Source of the DNA: Armatimonadota bacterium
Lineage (GTDB): Bacteria; Armatimonadota; UBA5829; DTJY01
DNA length: 64,000 nucleotides
Reading direction: 5' to 3'
Assembly: GCA_017993055.1 (NCBI GenBank)
Contig: JAGONM010000016.1
Location: forward strand, 1 to 64,000
This document shows, in pieces, positions 33,586 through 42,936 of the stretch. The notes beneath the pieces were generated by a model. That model ran no database searches. It saw only the letters and a program-made list of their open reading frames with translations, and was not told the origin of the DNA. Each line of letters opens with the position of its first letter. Position 1 is the stretch's first letter. The position numbers and the translations under genes were made by a program.

Positions 33586-34221
33586 TCAGTTGATGCTGAG
33601 CAAGGCCTTCGCGGCGTCCACCGCGCTTGCCGCATCGGGAGCATACCCATCAGCCCCGATCTCGTCCGCATAGTTCTGCGTGACGGGAGCCCCGCCGATC
33701 ATTATTCTGCAGTTGCCGCGCGCGCCTGCATCCTTCAGAGCGTTGATCGTCTCCCCCATAGCAGGCATCGTCGTAGTCAGAAGCGCTGACAGGCACACCA
33801 GTCCGGCACCGCTCTTGACCGCCTCAACAAACTGCTCCGGCTTGACGTCCACACCGAGGTCCATGATGTCGAACCCTGCGCCCTCCATCATCATGGCGAC
33901 GAGATTCTTGCCGATGTCGTGCAGGTCGCCCCGAACCGTGCCGATGGCAACAGTCGCAACCGGCTGCACTCCAGTTTCGACCAGCTTGGGCCGCAGGACT
34001 TCCATACCGTTCTTCATCGCTCTCGCCGCGATCAACACTTCCGGAACGTAGAACTCATTGTTCTTGAAGCGCTGCCCAACGACGTTCATGCCCGCCACAA
34101 GGCCCTTGGTCAGAACGTCCTGCGGACTCTCACCCTCGGCCAGCGCCCTCTCTGTCAATTCCTTGACGATCGGCGCCTTTCCACTGATCAGCGCGTTGGT
34201 CAGTTCCTCATAGTCGAACAT
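33586..34221 (-). CDS. Methyltransferase cognate corrinoid protein
   Basis: 211 residues. Residues 1-85 are a helical cap, and 88-211 a Rossmann-like B12-binding domain with DLHDIGKNLV: His101 is the lower cobalt ligand of the DxHxxG motif. The SALLTTTMPAM and GGAPV motifs also fit. It resembles MtmC/MtbC/MttC and carries a methyl group between the substrate methyltransferase and the second methyltransferase. It is 39 bases downstream of RACo in one operon. The partner methyltransferases are probably those at 10013 and 11437, since no other is in the window, though others may exist elsewhere. Confidence 0.92.
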   Translation of the reverse strand: MFDYEELTNALISGKAPIVKELTERALAEGESPQDVLTKGLVAGMNVVGQRFKNNEFYVPEVLIAARAMKNGMEVLRPKLVETGVQPVATVAIGTVRGDLHDIGKNLVAMMMEGAGFDIMDLGVDVKPEQFVEAVKSGAGLVCLSALLTTTMPAMGETINALKDAGARGNCRIMIGGAPVTQNYADEIGADGYAPDAASAVDAAKALLSIN

Positions 34222-34260
34222 CTAGATACCCCCTGTTTATCTTTCATGCAAACCGGAAAC

Positions 34261-36120
34261 TCACGCGTCAGCCGAACAGCCGAACATGAGTTCCTCGGAA
34301 AATCTGTCCTGAAAACCCGGATGAATAGTGAGTTCGATGTACTCCACCGATTCGGCGATCTCATCCGCCTCCGCGAAAATCTCGGTCGAGAGCAGGGCCA
34401 GTTTCGCGCCCTCGCCGGCCGCGTTGCCTATCGAGTGCACCAGACCAAGCGGCACATCGGGAATCAGGCCGAGCGCCACTGCGCTCTCCTTGCGCATGTA
34501 GTTTCCAAAAGCGCCGGCGAGAACTACGCTCCCCAAGTCCTCCGGTCCGACACCTCCGCACTCCATCAATGTGCGGATTCCCGTGGCGATCGCACCCTTT
34601 GCCAACTGGACTTCCCGAACATCGCGCTGCGTAACTACTATAGGCTTGCCGTTCGCCGATTCCTCGGCCCTCACCAGCAGGAAGTCACTACCCCGCTCGC
34701 CTTGAACTACCCTATCCCTCAGATGGTGTCCTTTCGGCAACTCGGTCGAATCTACTATTCGCCCATTCGATTCGACAATTCCTGCCTGGCACATGCAAAC
34801 GACGGCATCGAGAAGACCCGACCCGCATATTCCGATGGGACTCACACACCCGACCGTGCTGAAGCTAATCTCGCCGGACTCCATGCAGACAGTGTCAACT
34901 GCTCCCGGGGCAGCTCTCATGCCGTGCCGGATATGGGCACCCTCTAAGGCGGGACCCGCCGCCGTCGAGCATGCGAGCATACGGCCGCCCAATCCTAGCA
35001 CAATCTCCCCGTTTGTGCCAATATCCACAGCAAGCATCGGCACATCTGATTCCCTCAGGCGGGATGAGAGGATCATCCCCACGGTGTCCGCACCGACGAA
35101 TCCCGCGATGCTTGGCAGTACCCGAACCGTGCCTGACCTGCTGATACGAATACCTGAGTCCCCCGCCACAAGACAGAGACTGCTACTAACGGCAGGTACA
35201 TAGGGCGAAGCCGCGAGATGCCTCGGGTCAATACCAAGGAAGAGATGGCTCATACAGGTGTTGCCCACGATCGCGACATCGTAGACCGACGACCTCTTGA
35301 CCCCGGAAGCGCGAAGCAGCACGTCAAGCAGGCGGTTGATCTCACCGACGACATCCCGTCGCATTCGCGCGAGGCCTTTCGGTTCCTGCATCGTGTAGTT
35401 GATGCGGCTGATGACGTCATCTCCTATCCGCGTCTGAGGGTTCATGCCGGAAGCGACCGAGAGCTGACGTCCACTCGACAGGTCCATCAGGTATCCCGCG
35501 ATTGTCGTAGTGCCGATATCGAATGCCGCTCCGAAGCAATAGTCCGTGGTGTCTCCCTCCTCGATACCGATCAGGTCTCCCAGCGAAAACACCCCTGTGA
35601 CCGAGAACCCTGATCGGCGAACTCGCCTGCCCAGACTGCGGAGTTGTGGAAGAGGCATTTTCACCCGCTCAGGGCCGGATCCGAGTTCGTCGACAATTCG
35701 TGTCAAATCCGATCTCAGATCCGACGTGCTCGGTGCGGGCACTATCGCGTGTCTCTTCGTTATCCGCGGCGCGATGCGAATCTCCCGCTTGGCGCCGGAG
35801 GCGAGTACATGAGCATCGAGCAAGCCACGGGTTTCGTCTACGCGAACAACTGCGTCCTCAGGCAGTAGAGCATCACAGCCGAGGCGGTATCCCGCCGCAA
35901 TCTCTGCTTCAGTCAGCTTGGCATCCTCGTTGGGAGTAGCCGGCGGTGCGCCTTCCTCGAACAGCACCTTGCACTTTCCGCATCGCCCCTTGCCACCGCA
36001 CGGAAACGCCAGGCCGATGTCATGTTCCTCAATCGCCTGGCGTAGTGCAGAGCCTCTGCCGACCGATACGGATTTCCCGCCCGGTTGAAATACGATGCTA
36101 ATGTTTTCAGATGAACTCAA
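34261..36120 (-). CDS. RACo-type reductive activator of corrinoid proteins (2Fe-2S ferredoxin plus ASKHA ATPase)
   Basis: 619 residues. The N-terminal ferredoxin domain has the [2Fe-2S] pattern Cys41, Cys47, Cys50 and Cys82 (FPCGGKGRCGKC...GCDALL). After a linker, residues about 195-619 form an ASKHA-like ATPase (FGAAFDIGTTTIAGYLMDL, LAVDIGTNGEIVLG, and a late ICGSGLLDAVV segment). RACo reduces inactive Co(II) to Co(I) using ATP, which every corrinoid methyl transfer system needs. It is located directly upstream of its probable target, the corrinoid protein. The length and architecture match the Carboxydothermus and RamA-like activators. Confidence 0.9.
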   Translation of the reverse strand: MSSSENISIVFQPGGKSVSVGRGSALRQAIEEHDIGLAFPCGGKGRCGKCKVLFEEGAPPATPNEDAKLTEAEIAAGYRLGCDALLPEDAVVRVDETRGLLDAHVLASGAKREIRIAPRITKRHAIVPAPSTSDLRSDLTRIVDELGSGPERVKMPLPQLRSLGRRVRRSGFSVTGVFSLGDLIGIEEGDTTDYCFGAAFDIGTTTIAGYLMDLSSGRQLSVASGMNPQTRIGDDVISRINYTMQEPKGLARMRRDVVGEINRLLDVLLRASGVKRSSVYDVAIVGNTCMSHLFLGIDPRHLAASPYVPAVSSSLCLVAGDSGIRISRSGTVRVLPSIAGFVGADTVGMILSSRLRESDVPMLAVDIGTNGEIVLGLGGRMLACSTAAGPALEGAHIRHGMRAAPGAVDTVCMESGEISFSTVGCVSPIGICGSGLLDAVVCMCQAGIVESNGRIVDSTELPKGHHLRDRVVQGERGSDFLLVRAEESANGKPIVVTQRDVREVQLAKGAIATGIRTLMECGGVGPEDLGSVVLAGAFGNYMRKESAVALGLIPDVPLGLVHSIGNAAGEGAKLALLSTEIFAEADEIAESVEYIELTIHPGFQDRFSEELMFGCSADA

Positions 36121-36154
36121 GATATGCCCACTCCACTATCAGAAACTCCCCAGT

Positions 36155-36502
36155 TCAGAAATAGACCATGTTCTTGAGCGCAGTCTCGTTGCTAGGGTCC
36201 CGACTCAACACCGCCTCAAACTCGGCCTTTGCCTCGTCCATCATCCCGAGCATGCAATAGGTGAGACCAAGATCGTTGCGTGCGTCCACACTCTCAGGAT
36301 CGAGTTCGACGGCCCTTCGCAGTTCCTCCACAGACTCATCGAACAGGCCTTGGAAGCAGTAGACAAGCCCCAACTGCCTGTGAGCCTCGACGTGAGAGCA
36401 GTCGTGCGACAACACCGTCTGAAGCTCCGCGGTTGCTTCGTCGTACTTGCCCTCGACTTTGTATGCAATACCCTGACGGAGGCGATCCTCGATCTCGCTC
36501 AT
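36155..36502 (-). CDS. Tetratricopeptide repeat protein
   Basis: 115 residues, essentially three TPR units: KVEGKYDEATAELQTVL, YCFQGLFDESVEELRRAVEL and YCMLGMMDEAKAEFEAVLSR. It has no signal peptide. It is the first gene of the RACo-corrinoid operon, 34 bases before RACo. TPRs mediate protein contacts, so it might assist assembly or activation of the methyl transfer proteins; this is inference. Confidence 0.8.
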   Translation of the reverse strand: MSEIEDRLRQGIAYKVEGKYDEATAELQTVLSHDCSHVEAHRQLGLVYCFQGLFDESVEELRRAVELDPESVDARNDLGLTYCMLGMMDEAKAEFEAVLSRDPSNETALKNMVYF

Positions 36503-36628
36503 AGCCCAACTCTTGACGCCTGTGCGTTATGCAATATGAAGTATAGAAGTATGGCAGTTACCTCGGTCCACACCAGGCAGACGAGCCACAGGCTAGAGCG
36601 GATACTTCCCTCCCGGGATTCAAACGCG

Positions 36629-36657
36629 AGTATACCACTGTTGCACGGCGATATCAA
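36629..36657 (-). promoter_or_regulatory. Sigma-70 promoter of the TPR-RACo-corrinoid operon
   Basis: On the minus strand: TTGATA (36657-36652), a 17-bp spacer and TATACT (36634-36629). The -35 hexamer overlaps the fmt stop codon. It gives a leader of about 120 nt before the TPR gene, long enough for regulation, but I found no B12-box-like sequence in it. Confidence 0.72.
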
Positions 36658-37589
36658 TCTCCATCAGGCCCGAAACGCGACCCCACAGACACCGCGTAGC
36701 CCCGAGCGAAATCAGCGGCGCGCATCACCTTCCGGTTCTCGGGCTGAAGCTCTCTTACGAGCACCGCCCCGGCGCCGGCTGACACGGTAATACCATCGCT
36801 CTCCACGCTCAGAACGTCACCGGGGCGACCATCGCCGTCTCGCGCCGAGCAGGACCAGAGTTTGGCGGGAGTACCGGCACAGACAGTCACTGCTCCCGGT
36901 CGAGGTATGCAACCGCGCACGAGATTGACGATCTCAGGTGCCGGTCGCCGCCAGTCCACCACGCAGTCCTGCCTCTTGATTGAAGGCGCGTAGCTTGACT
37001 GTGCATCATCCTGCGGTGTCGGGGTGATAGTGCCATCCTCCAGACCATCGAGGGTCCGCAACAGCAGAGGGGCACCGATCACAGAGAGGCGGTCCTCGAG
37101 ACTGCCCGTATCTTCGTTCGGCTCGATCTCCATCTCCTCCTGCAGGAGTATAGGCCCTGTGTCCAGCCCAGAATCCATGAGCATGGTGGTGACGCCGGTT
37201 CTCGCCTCACCGTTGAACAACGCGTACTGGATTGGTGCAGCACCGCGGTACTTCGGCAGGAGCGAGGCATGGACGTTGACGCTGCCGTACCTCGGCATGT
37301 CGAGCAATGACTTGGGTATGATCTGCCCGAATGCTACCACCACAAATATGTCCGGGGCGATCGCTCGGACCAGATCCAGCACCTCATCAACGCGAACACT
37401 CTCCGGCTGGTAGACCGGCACGCCGTACCTCACCGCGAACTGCTTGATCGCCGACTCCTGTAGCGAGCGCCCCCGGCCTTTCGGACGATCCGGTTGGGTA
37501 ACCACCCCAAGCAATTCGTGCTTGGAATCGAGAAGCGACAAGAACGTGCATACGCCGAAGCTCGCTGTGCCCATGAACAGCACGCGCAT
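36654..37589 (-). CDS. fmt: Methionyl-tRNA formyltransferase
   Basis: 311 residues. It formylates Met-tRNA(fMet) with 10-formyl-THF for translation start. Catalytic features: NVHASLLPKYRGAAPIQ (Asn-His) and GLDTGPILL (Asp). The N-terminal MGTASFGVCTFL differs from the common MGTPEFAVP but keeps the fold. The C-terminal OB-like domain runs from about residue 205. It is the last gene of the gmk operon, 3 bases after def. Confidence 0.95.
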   Translation of the reverse strand: MRVLFMGTASFGVCTFLSLLDSKHELLGVVTQPDRPKGRGRSLQESAIKQFAVRYGVPVYQPESVRVDEVLDLVRAIAPDIFVVVAFGQIIPKSLLDMPRYGSVNVHASLLPKYRGAAPIQYALFNGEARTGVTTMLMDSGLDTGPILLQEEMEIEPNEDTGSLEDRLSVIGAPLLLRTLDGLEDGTITPTPQDDAQSSYAPSIKRQDCVVDWRRPAPEIVNLVRGCIPRPGAVTVCAGTPAKLWSCSARDGDGRPGDVLSVESDGITVSAGAGAVLVRELQPENRKVMRAADFARGYAVSVGSRFGPDGD

Positions 37590-37592
37590 GCG

Positions 37593-38072
37593 CTATTCCT
37601 CCGCCTCGTCGTCAGTAATATACTCAAGAGTGCGAGGATCGGCTCGGTCTATAAACAGCTTGCCCTCAAGATGGTCAATCTCATGCTGGAGGATGCGCGC
37701 CAGAAGGCCCTCCGCCTTGATCTTCACCGCCCTACCGTCGGCGTCAATGCCCTTCACAACGATCCTCTCGGCCCGGCACACCTCGCCCTGGAGGCCTGGA
37801 ACGCTCAGACATCCTTCGAATCCCCTCTGCTCGCCCTCCGCCGTTACAATCTTCGGGTTGATCAGCACCCCCAAGCCGCTGCCGTCATCATATACAAGGA
37901 TCTTTTGTAGGACGCCGACCTGATTCGCCGCCAGCCCCAGGCCACGCTGATCACGCATCGTGCTTACCATATCTTCGATGAGGGACTTGAGCGCAGCATC
38001 GACCTTCGCGATGGACTTGGCCTGCTGCTTCAACCTGGGGTCAGGGTAAGTCACAACTTCACGGCTTGCCAT
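37593..38072 (-). CDS. def: Peptide deformylase
   Basis: 159 residues. It removes the N-formyl group from new proteins. All three metal-site motifs are intact: GLGLAANQVG, EGCLSVPG (Cys ligand) and HEIDHLEG (two His ligands and catalytic Glu). It is coupled to fmt 3 bases downstream, as in many bacteria. Confidence 0.97.
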   Translation of the reverse strand: MASREVVTYPDPRLKQQAKSIAKVDAALKSLIEDMVSTMRDQRGLGLAANQVGVLQKILVYDDGSGLGVLINPKIVTAEGEQRGFEGCLSVPGLQGEVCRAERIVVKGIDADGRAVKIKAEGLLARILQHEIDHLEGKLFIDRADPRTLEYITDDEAEE

Positions 38073-38111
38073 ACGATCACCTCGAGCGCCAATTCGCTTC
38101 TTACGGCCCGA

Positions 38112-40535
38112 TTATAGCATCGCAACGGGGTCAACGTCGATAGATAGACCGGGCCCGCTCACTTCGCGACCATGAATCATATCTCGAAGACAGGCTCTAG
38201 GATCTGCTCCCTGGTCGCCGCGAACGATCAGATGCCAACGATAGAGGCCCCGCAGCCGGGACAGCGGCGCAGGTGCCGGACCGACGACCTCGAGTCCCGT
38301 GAGAGCCTTGCTGCGCAGGATGTCCGCCACGCGCTGAAGTCGCTCCCTTGCAGTATCGTCAATCGGATCGCTGGAAACAATGTTGACCAACCTCGAAAAC
38401 GGAGGATATCCGAGTTCCCGGCGATACGCAATCTCCTGACCGTAGAAGCCGAGGTAGTCCTGACGCACAGCCGACCTTATCGCGTAATGCTCGGGCGAGA
38501 ACGACTGCACCACGACCTCTCCAGGTCTGTCCCCCCTGCCGGCTCGTCCGCTGACCTGAGTCAAGAGCTGAAACGTCCGTTCAGCAGAGCGAAAATCCGG
38601 CACATGCAGCATGGTGTCCGCGCTTACGACACCGACGAGAGTGACATTGGGGAAATCAAGTCCCTTGGCGATCATCTGTGTACCGACGAGCACGTTCGCC
38701 CTGCCCTCGCGGAACGCGCCAAGCATCTGCTGATAGGCATTCTTTCGCCCGGTCGTGTCACTGTCCATGCGGATAACCCGGGCATCAGCAAAAGCATTGC
38801 GGACCTCTTCCTCGACCTTCTCGGTACCGAGTCCAAACTGCCGGATATGAACGCCTCCGCAATGTGGACAGGCGATGGGGGCCGAAATAGACTCCCCGCA
38901 GTGATGACACCTCAGCCTCTTGGCCGCAGCATGATAGGTCAGAGAGACGTCGCAATGCGGGCAACTCGGCGTGTGCCCGCAGGACCTGCAGAGAACGAAC
39001 GACGCGTATCCTCGCCTGTTTACGAACAGGATCACCTGCTCGCCCCGGCTGAGCCTCTCCGTAATCCGCTCCACCAGCAGGTCGCTAAACACAGCGCGTC
39101 GCCCAGCGTCAAACTCCTCTCGCTGATCCACGAGGGCGACCTCCGGCATCGGCCTGTCGTCAATCCGCGTCTTCAGGACGGCAAGCTGGACATCCCCCAA
39201 TGAAGCACGGTAGAAGCTCTCAACCGCAGGCGTAGCACTTCCCAGTATCACGGACGCATCCGACTCACGAGCCCGTTCCTCGGCGGCGGCCCGAGCGCTA
39301 TACCGGGGCGAATGATCCTGCTTATACGAAGGTTCGTGCTCTTCGTCAACCACAACGAGGCCGAGATCGGCGACCGGAGCGAAGACGGCCGACCGGGCGC
39401 CCAGTACGATTCTCGCCTCACCGCTCTCGATTCGCCGCCACTCGTCGTGTCGCTCCCCGGCCGACAGCCTGCTGTGCAGAACAGCTACCTGATCGCCGAA
39501 GCGCGACTTGTAGTGCTCGAGAAGATGCGTGGTCAGGGAGATTTCCGGTACGAGGTTGATACAGCCTCGCCCCTGCTCGACTGCGGTCGCGATGCTCTGA
39601 AGGTAGACCTCAGTCTTGCCGCTGCCCGTAACCCCGTATAGGAGAGTGGTTTGGGGCAACTCCGCCACAAGGCCCTGCCGGATCATGTTGATAGCGTCGG
39701 CCTGTTCTCTGGTCGGAGTCTTCGGTTCGGATGGGGCAACACCTTCGACCTTGAAGGGGTCGCGCCTCACAACGAGTCTCGACTTGTTCACCAACCCCTT
39801 CCGCAGAAGCGCTCTGGCAGAGCCCGATGAGCTGGAGGTCTTGCGCAGTACGTCCGACTGGAGGACCGCGTCCCCCGACTCCCGAAGCTCTCTAAGGATC
39901 GCGGCCTGTTTGGGCGCGCGGGACTCGAGGGTTTCGAGCGGTATTTCCTCCAGGTCATGCGTGATAGTCAACGCCTGCGCGGTCAGCGGTCGCGACCTCG
40001 GGAGTTCCAACACCCTCAGAACCTCGACGGCACCTCGCTCCCTTAACTGCCGGAGGACAGCCCCGAAGCCTCGCAGTCGGGCCTTCGCTTTTAAGACGTC
40101 CTGGTCGGACTCGCCTCCGAGCGAAATCAATGCCTCCACAAGCCTTTTCTGATTCGGCGACGCGCTGGAGACTTTCTCCTGGCTGATAAGCCTGACAAGC
40201 GTGGAGACCGACGCGTTCATAATCTCCGGCACGATCGCCCGGATGGAGTGTTCGAGGGAGGCGACATACTCATCGGAGATCCACCGAGCGAGGTTGACGA
40301 GCGGTCGGCTGAGCCGGATGGAATCGGGGATGACGGCGAGGATGTCCCTCAGACCCGAGAGCTCGGGTACTTGGTCACTTAGAGCTATGACGTAGCCTGT
40401 CAACTCACGGCCGGCGAAGGAGACGGCGACGCATACCCCTTCACCGACCGATTTCGCGAGTTCATCCGGGACGCGATACGTGAAGGGCTGCCTGAGCCGG
40501 GGCGCATCCGCGTCCACGACTACGTCAGCATACAA
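38112..40535 (-). CDS. priA: Primosomal helicase PriA
   Basis: 807 residues. PriA restarts stalled replication forks. Walker A is YGVTGSGKTEVYLQ and Walker B VVDEEHEPSYKQ (DEEH box). Zinc-binding cysteine pairs: CRSCGHTPSCPHC and CHHCGE...CPHCGG. The N-terminal DNA-binding domain begins YADVVVDADAPRLRQPFTY. The predicted start is TTG at 40535, directly after the metK stop; the metK 3' end (GAGGCGGGG) can serve as its ribosome site. Confidence 0.95.
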   Translation of the reverse strand: MYADVVVDADAPRLRQPFTYRVPDELAKSVGEGVCVAVSFAGRELTGYVIALSDQVPELSGLRDILAVIPDSIRLSRPLVNLARWISDEYVASLEHSIRAIVPEIMNASVSTLVRLISQEKVSSASPNQKRLVEALISLGGESDQDVLKAKARLRGFGAVLRQLRERGAVEVLRVLELPRSRPLTAQALTITHDLEEIPLETLESRAPKQAAILRELRESGDAVLQSDVLRKTSSSSGSARALLRKGLVNKSRLVVRRDPFKVEGVAPSEPKTPTREQADAINMIRQGLVAELPQTTLLYGVTGSGKTEVYLQSIATAVEQGRGCINLVPEISLTTHLLEHYKSRFGDQVAVLHSRLSAGERHDEWRRIESGEARIVLGARSAVFAPVADLGLVVVDEEHEPSYKQDHSPRYSARAAAEERARESDASVILGSATPAVESFYRASLGDVQLAVLKTRIDDRPMPEVALVDQREEFDAGRRAVFSDLLVERITERLSRGEQVILFVNRRGYASFVLCRSCGHTPSCPHCDVSLTYHAAAKRLRCHHCGESISAPIACPHCGGVHIRQFGLGTEKVEEEVRNAFADARVIRMDSDTTGRKNAYQQMLGAFREGRANVLVGTQMIAKGLDFPNVTLVGVVSADTMLHVPDFRSAERTFQLLTQVSGRAGRGDRPGEVVVQSFSPEHYAIRSAVRQDYLGFYGQEIAYRRELGYPPFSRLVNIVSSDPIDDTARERLQRVADILRSKALTGLEVVGPAPAPLSRLRGLYRWHLIVRGDQGADPRACLRDMIHGREVSGPGLSIDVDPVAML

Positions 40536-41684
40536 CTACAGCCCCGCCTCTTTCCGAAGCGTATCGGCCATATCCGTCGCTTCCCACGGGACCGCGAGGT
40601 CCGTCCGGCCGAAATGACCGTAGGCCGCAGTCTGCCGGTAGATCGGGCGGCGAAGATCAAGCTTGCGGATGATCTCGCCGGGAGTCAGATCGAAATACCT
40701 GTTCACAAGCTCACATATCCGTTCATCCGGCACCTTGCCGGTCCCGAAAGTAGCGACGTTGACCGACAGGGGTTCCTTCTCGCCGATGGCATAGGCGATC
40801 TGGAGTTCACACCGGTCGGCGAGACCAGATGCAACGACGTTCTTCGCGATGTAGCGCATCATGTACGCTGCCGAACGATCAACCTTTGTCGGATCCTTAC
40901 CGCTGAATGCCCCACCTCCGTGCCTGGCCGTCCCACCGTAGGTATCGACGATAATCTTCCGACCCGTGAGACCGGTATCACCCCTCGGGCCGCCGATCGC
41001 GAATACTCCCGTGGGGTTGACAAGGTATTTCGTGTTCTTGTCCAGCATCTCGGCAGGCATAGTCGGCTTGATCACCCGCTCGACGATATCCTCGTAGATG
41101 GTACTCTGCGGCACCGTCGGCTGATGCTGGGCCGCGATCAGGACTTTGTCAACCCGAACCGGCTTGAAGCCGTCGTATTCCACAGTTACCTGACTCTTAC
41201 CGTCGGGGCGAAGGTAGTTCAGTTCACCATCCTTGCGCGCGTTTGCCAGGTGTCTTGCCAACTTGTGAGCCAACATTATGGGAGCCGGCATCAGTTCCTC
41301 GGTCTCGTTGCACGCGAAACCGAACATCATCCCCTGGTCGCCCGCACCGCCGGTGTCCACCCCAGCGGCGATATCAGGCGACTGCGACTGGATGGCGGTC
41401 ATCACCCCGATGGTGTCGTAGTCGAAACCGGATCTCGCGCTGGTGTAGCCGACCTCCTCGACGGTCTTGCGGACGATCGCCGGTATCTCAATGTAGGTGT
41501 CGGTCGTGATCTCTCCCGCCACTAAAGCAAAACCCGTGCTGACCATCGTCTCGCAGGCTACGCGACCCCGGGGGTCTTTGTCCAGAATCGCATCCAGCAC
41601 CGCATCCGAGATCTGGTCGGCCAGTTTGTCAGGATGTCCCTCCGTCACGGACTCGGACGTAAACATGTATCTATTCTTGCTCAA
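40536..41684 (-). CDS. metK: S-adenosylmethionine synthase
   Basis: 382 residues. It makes SAM from ATP and methionine. Typical motifs: [47 protein letters not shown]. The start is taken as TTG 41684, because GGAGG stands 6 bases upstream; an in-frame ATG six codons later has no such site. It lies between coaBC and priA in the gmk operon. SAM-dependent metabolism may be connected to the cobalamin methyl transfer theme, but metK here is a housekeeping gene. Confidence 0.95.
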   Translation of the reverse strand: MSKNRYMFTSESVTEGHPDKLADQISDAVLDAILDKDPRGRVACETMVSTGFALVAGEITTDTYIEIPAIVRKTVEEVGYTSARSGFDYDTIGVMTAIQSQSPDIAAGVDTGGAGDQGMMFGFACNETEELMPAPIMLAHKLARHLANARKDGELNYLRPDGKSQVTVEYDGFKPVRVDKVLIAAQHQPTVPQSTIYEDIVERVIKPTMPAEMLDKNTKYLVNPTGVFAIGGPRGDTGLTGRKIIVDTYGGTARHGGGAFSGKDPTKVDRSAAYMMRYIAKNVVASGLADRCELQIAYAIGEKEPLSVNVATFGTGKVPDERICELVNRYFDLTPGEIIRKLDLRRPIYRQTAAYGHFGRTDLAVPWEATDMADTLRKEAGL

Positions 41685-41721
41685 CTGATTCCTCCAACTG
41701 CCCGCAATTCAGCAGGCCCTT

Positions 41722-42936
41722 TCATGCCGCGCCGGATGTCACCAGCGCTTTTTTGAGATGATCCAGGATTCTCTCCGCAACTTCCGACTTTGGAAGCTTG
41801 GGCAGATGTTCCTCACTCCCCGGCTCGATGATCGTCACCTGATTCTCATCGGCGCCGAAACCTATGTCACTGCGAGAGACGTCGTTCGCGACTATCATAT
41901 CAGCGTTCTTGGCCCTCAGTTTCTCCCGCGCATTGTCAAGCAGATCATCGGTCTCGGCGGCAAAGGCGATCAGGATGCGGTCGCCCTTCTGCTTCCCTAC
42001 CTCGGCGACGATATCAGCCGTAGCCACAAGCTGCACGGAAATCTGCCTCGACGTCTTCTTCAATTTCCCAGAAGCAGGCGACACCGGCGTGTAGTCCGCA
42101 ACTGCCGCCGCCCCGACAACGCATCGGACCCTGGGAAGGCTCACCATGACTGAGTTCAACATCTCCGCCGCGGTGCGCACCGAGATGAACTCCACGTCGG
42201 CTGGCGGCGTCAGTGACGTCGGCCCTGAGACCAGGATCACGTCTGCACCTCGACGGGACGCCGCCTGCGCAATCGCATACCCCATCTTGCCCGACGAGCG
42301 GTTGGCGATGAAACGCACGGCGTCAATCGGTTCCTCGGTCGGTCCGGCCGTCACGAGGATAGAGATTCCCTCCAAGTCGCGCCGCCCGACGAGAACACGC
42401 GCAACCTCCGCCAGTATATCCCGACAATCCGACATTCTCCCGGCGCCAACCTCACCACACGCGAGGCGGCCGCTGATCGGACCTACGAATCGGTATCCCA
42501 CAGACTCCAGTTTCTTTACGTTCTCTCGGACGACCGCGTTCCCCCACATTCGCGCGTTCATCGCAGGCGCCAGGATGACAGGACAGGTGGCAGCCATCAC
42601 GGTAGTCGAGAGCATGTCGTCGGCAATCCCGGAGGCCATCTTGCCGATGATGTTCGCAGTCGCAGGCGCGATCAGCATGACGTCGGCTCGCTCTGAGAGC
42701 GACACATGCTGGATTTCGTACTTCTCCGGCTCCTCAAAGAGCCCGGTAACGACACGATTGTGCGTGAGTGCACTGAACGTGGCCGGTGCGACGAACCGTC
42801 TTGCGTGTCTGGTCATGATGACGTGGACATCGGCGCCACTCTTGACAAGCGTGCTGCAGACCTCCGCCGCCTTGTACGCCGCGATTCCTCCCGTGATCCC
42901 CATCACAACCGTCTTGCCGTTCAGCTCAGCCCTCAT
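41722..42936 (-). CDS. coaBC: Bifunctional phosphopantothenoylcysteine decarboxylase/phosphopantothenate-cysteine ligase
   Basis: 404 residues. Two domains of coenzyme A synthesis: the flavoprotein CoaC (1-185; PAMNARMW and LACGEVGAGRM with the catalytic Cys), then the CTP-dependent CoaB (190-404; GPTEEPIDAVRFIANRSSG). Its ATG overlaps the gmk gene by 11 bases. Confidence 0.96.
   Translation of the reverse strand: MRAELNGKTVVMGITGGIAAYKAAEVCSTLVKSGADVHVIMTRHARRFVAPATFSALTHNRVVTGLFEEPEKYEIQHVSLSERADVMLIAPATANIIGKMASGIADDMLSTTVMAATCPVILAPAMNARMWGNAVVRENVKKLESVGYRFVGPISGRLACGEVGAGRMSDCRDILAEVARVLVGRRDLEGISILVTAGPTEEPIDAVRFIANRSSGKMGYAIAQAASRRGADVILVSGPTSLTPPADVEFISVRTAAEMLNSVMVSLPRVRCVVGAAAVADYTPVSPASGKLKKTSRQISVQLVATADIVAEVGKQKGDRILIAFAAETDDLLDNAREKLRAKNADMIVANDVSRSDIGFGADENQVTIIEPGSEEHLPKLPKSEVAERILDHLKKALVTSGAA

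Noticed and set aside
36503-36628. A cobalamin riboswitch in the leader of the RACo operon
   Set aside because: The conserved B12 box (GCCACTG) and the usual core are not seen, so only an unexplained leader is reported.
41685-41721. A SAM riboswitch before metK
   Set aside because: metK is internal to an operon and the gap is only 37 bases, too short for any SAM riboswitch class.
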